DNA from: Acidisoma sp. L85
Lineage (GTDB): Bacteria > Pseudomonadota > Alphaproteobacteria > Acetobacterales > Acetobacteraceae
Assembly (NCBI RefSeq): GCF_009765865.1
Contig: NZ_LMUQ01000061.1
Location: 128,597-192,596, forward strand
Direction: 5' to 3'
Length of the DNA: 64,000 bases
Both the position numbers and the translations under genes were made by a program. How positions within the stretch are numbered: the first letter of the stretch is position 1; each line of letters opens with the position of its first letter. The notes below the pieces were generated by a model. It worked only from the letters and a program-made list of their open reading frames with translations. It was not told the origin of the DNA and searched no databases. Positions 63,372-64,000 of this stretch are shown here, piece by piece.

Positions 63372-64000
63372 CTAAACCCGATCCGCGTAGTCCAGACGTT
63401 CCACGCTGCCATCCGCCCTACCGACGATCGCGTCTCTGGCAATGCCGATGAACAGCCCGTTTTCCACCACCCCGGCGATCTGATTGAGAGCGATGGCGAG
63501 TGGCTCGGGATGGGTGATCGCCTGAAGATAGCAGTCAAGGATGATGTTGCCGCTATCCGTCAGGAACGGCGCGCCGTCGCCGCCGCGCAGCCGGAACTCG
63601 ACGTCGCCGTAACCGCTCTCGACGAAGAGCGCGCGCAGTTGGCGTTCGGTGGAGAAACGGCCGAATCGCAGCACTTCGACGGGCAAGGGGAAGCGGCCGA
63701 GTTGGGTCACCGTCTTGCTGTCGTCGATCACGGCGGTGTAGCGCCGCGCGGCGGTTGCGACGATCTTCTCGCGCAACAGGAAGCCACCACCGCCCTTGAT
63801 CATTTGCCCGGCGCCGTCGATCTCGTCCGCGCCGTCCAGCGCGAGGTCGAGCTCCCCGACGCTATCCAGATCGACGATGGGAATGCCGGCGGCAAGTGCG
63901 AGTGTCTTGGTCTCCTCGGAGGTCGGGACGCCGGTGATGCGCAGCCCCTCCTCCCTCACGCGGCGGCCGAGGCTGGTGACGAAGCGGTGCAGCGTGCTGC
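63372..64000 (-). CDS. rpiA: Ribose-5-phosphate isomerase A, N-terminus cut by window edge
   Basis: Interconverts ribose-5-phosphate and ribulose-5-phosphate in the pentose phosphate pathway. The visible 209 codons run from the right edge to the stop at 63372. STLHRFVTSLGRRV at the edge is the phosphate-binding part, followed by GVPTSEETKTLALAAGI, DLALDGADEIDGAGQMIKGGGGFLLREKIVA (active-site Asp and Lys), VLRFGRFSTERQL and the C-terminal GVVENGLFIGIARDAIVG. The first 25 or so residues lie outside the window. Confident assignment. Confidence 0.95.
   Translation of the reverse strand, partial: STLHRFVTSLGRRVREEGLRITGVPTSEETKTLALAAGIPIVDLDSVGELDLALDGADEIDGAGQMIKGGGGFLLREKIVATAARRYTAVIDDSKTVTQLGRFPLPVEVLRFGRFSTERQLRALFVESGYGDVEFRLRGGDGAPFLTDSGNIILDCYLQAITHPEPLAIALNQIAGVVENGLFIGIARDAIVGRADGSVERLDYADRV

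Overview
The window is GC-rich, densely coded DNA from an alphaproteobacterium. Rhodospirillales, and most likely Acetobacteraceae, is the best guess (inference). The evidence is the rplU-rpmA-obgE-proB order, a pyruvate dehydrogenase E1 beta with its own N-terminal lipoyl domain, the petABC-mtnP order, a fused shikimate kinase/dehydroquinate synthase, a Hint-domain secreted protein and an RNase E with a large acidic insertion in its S1 domain and a terminal GWW motif. No rRNA, tRNA, CRISPR array, insertion sequence or prophage was seen.

Layout. 1-9.8 kb: an acyltransferase cut by the left edge, RNase E, a periplasmic amidase (amiC), ethanolamine ammonia-lyase (eutBC) and a proline-rich TonB-like protein. 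10-18 kb (minus strand): pdhA-pdhB-pdhC, a GNAT acetyltransferase, lpdA, lipA, a RatA/COQ10-type protein and an unknown protein; together this is the pyruvate dehydrogenase complex plus lipoate synthesis. 18-24 kb: a subtilase-like/Hint protein, leuA and a CPA1 Na+/H+ antiporter. 24-28 kb (minus): petA-petB-petC-mtnP, facing hemF. 29-39 kb: flavin reductase, L21/L27/Obg/ProB, a second acyltransferase, a lipoprotein, XerD, a FUSC-type transporter, a 47-residue membrane protein, aroKB and a trypsin-like protease. 40-57 kb: a catabolic island for glycine betaine, with heterotetrameric sarcosine oxidase (soxBDAG), serine dehydratase, a GlxA/GbdR-type regulator, betaine demethylase gbcAB and a dimethylglycine dehydrogenase-like enzyme. 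These would take betaine to dimethylglycine, sarcosine, glycine and (through serine) pyruvate. 57-64 kb: miscellaneous enzymes, ending in a partial rpiA.

The most unusual locus is petABC. The reading frames are intact and the proteins align along their length with cytochrome bc1 subunits. However, the Rieske protein has Pro and Thr in place of the two histidine cluster ligands. Cytochrome b has Asn in place of a heme bH ligand, PQWY instead of PEWY, and altered Qi-site residues. Cytochrome c1 keeps its heme motif. This looks like a coordinated rebuilding of a quinol:cytochrome c oxidoreductase rather than simple decay.

A dispersed palindromic intergenic repeat occurs seven times, and a second, C/G-rich hairpin repeat occurs twice. 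Start codons were chosen from ribosome binding sites, overlaps and family alignment from memory. No database search was possible.
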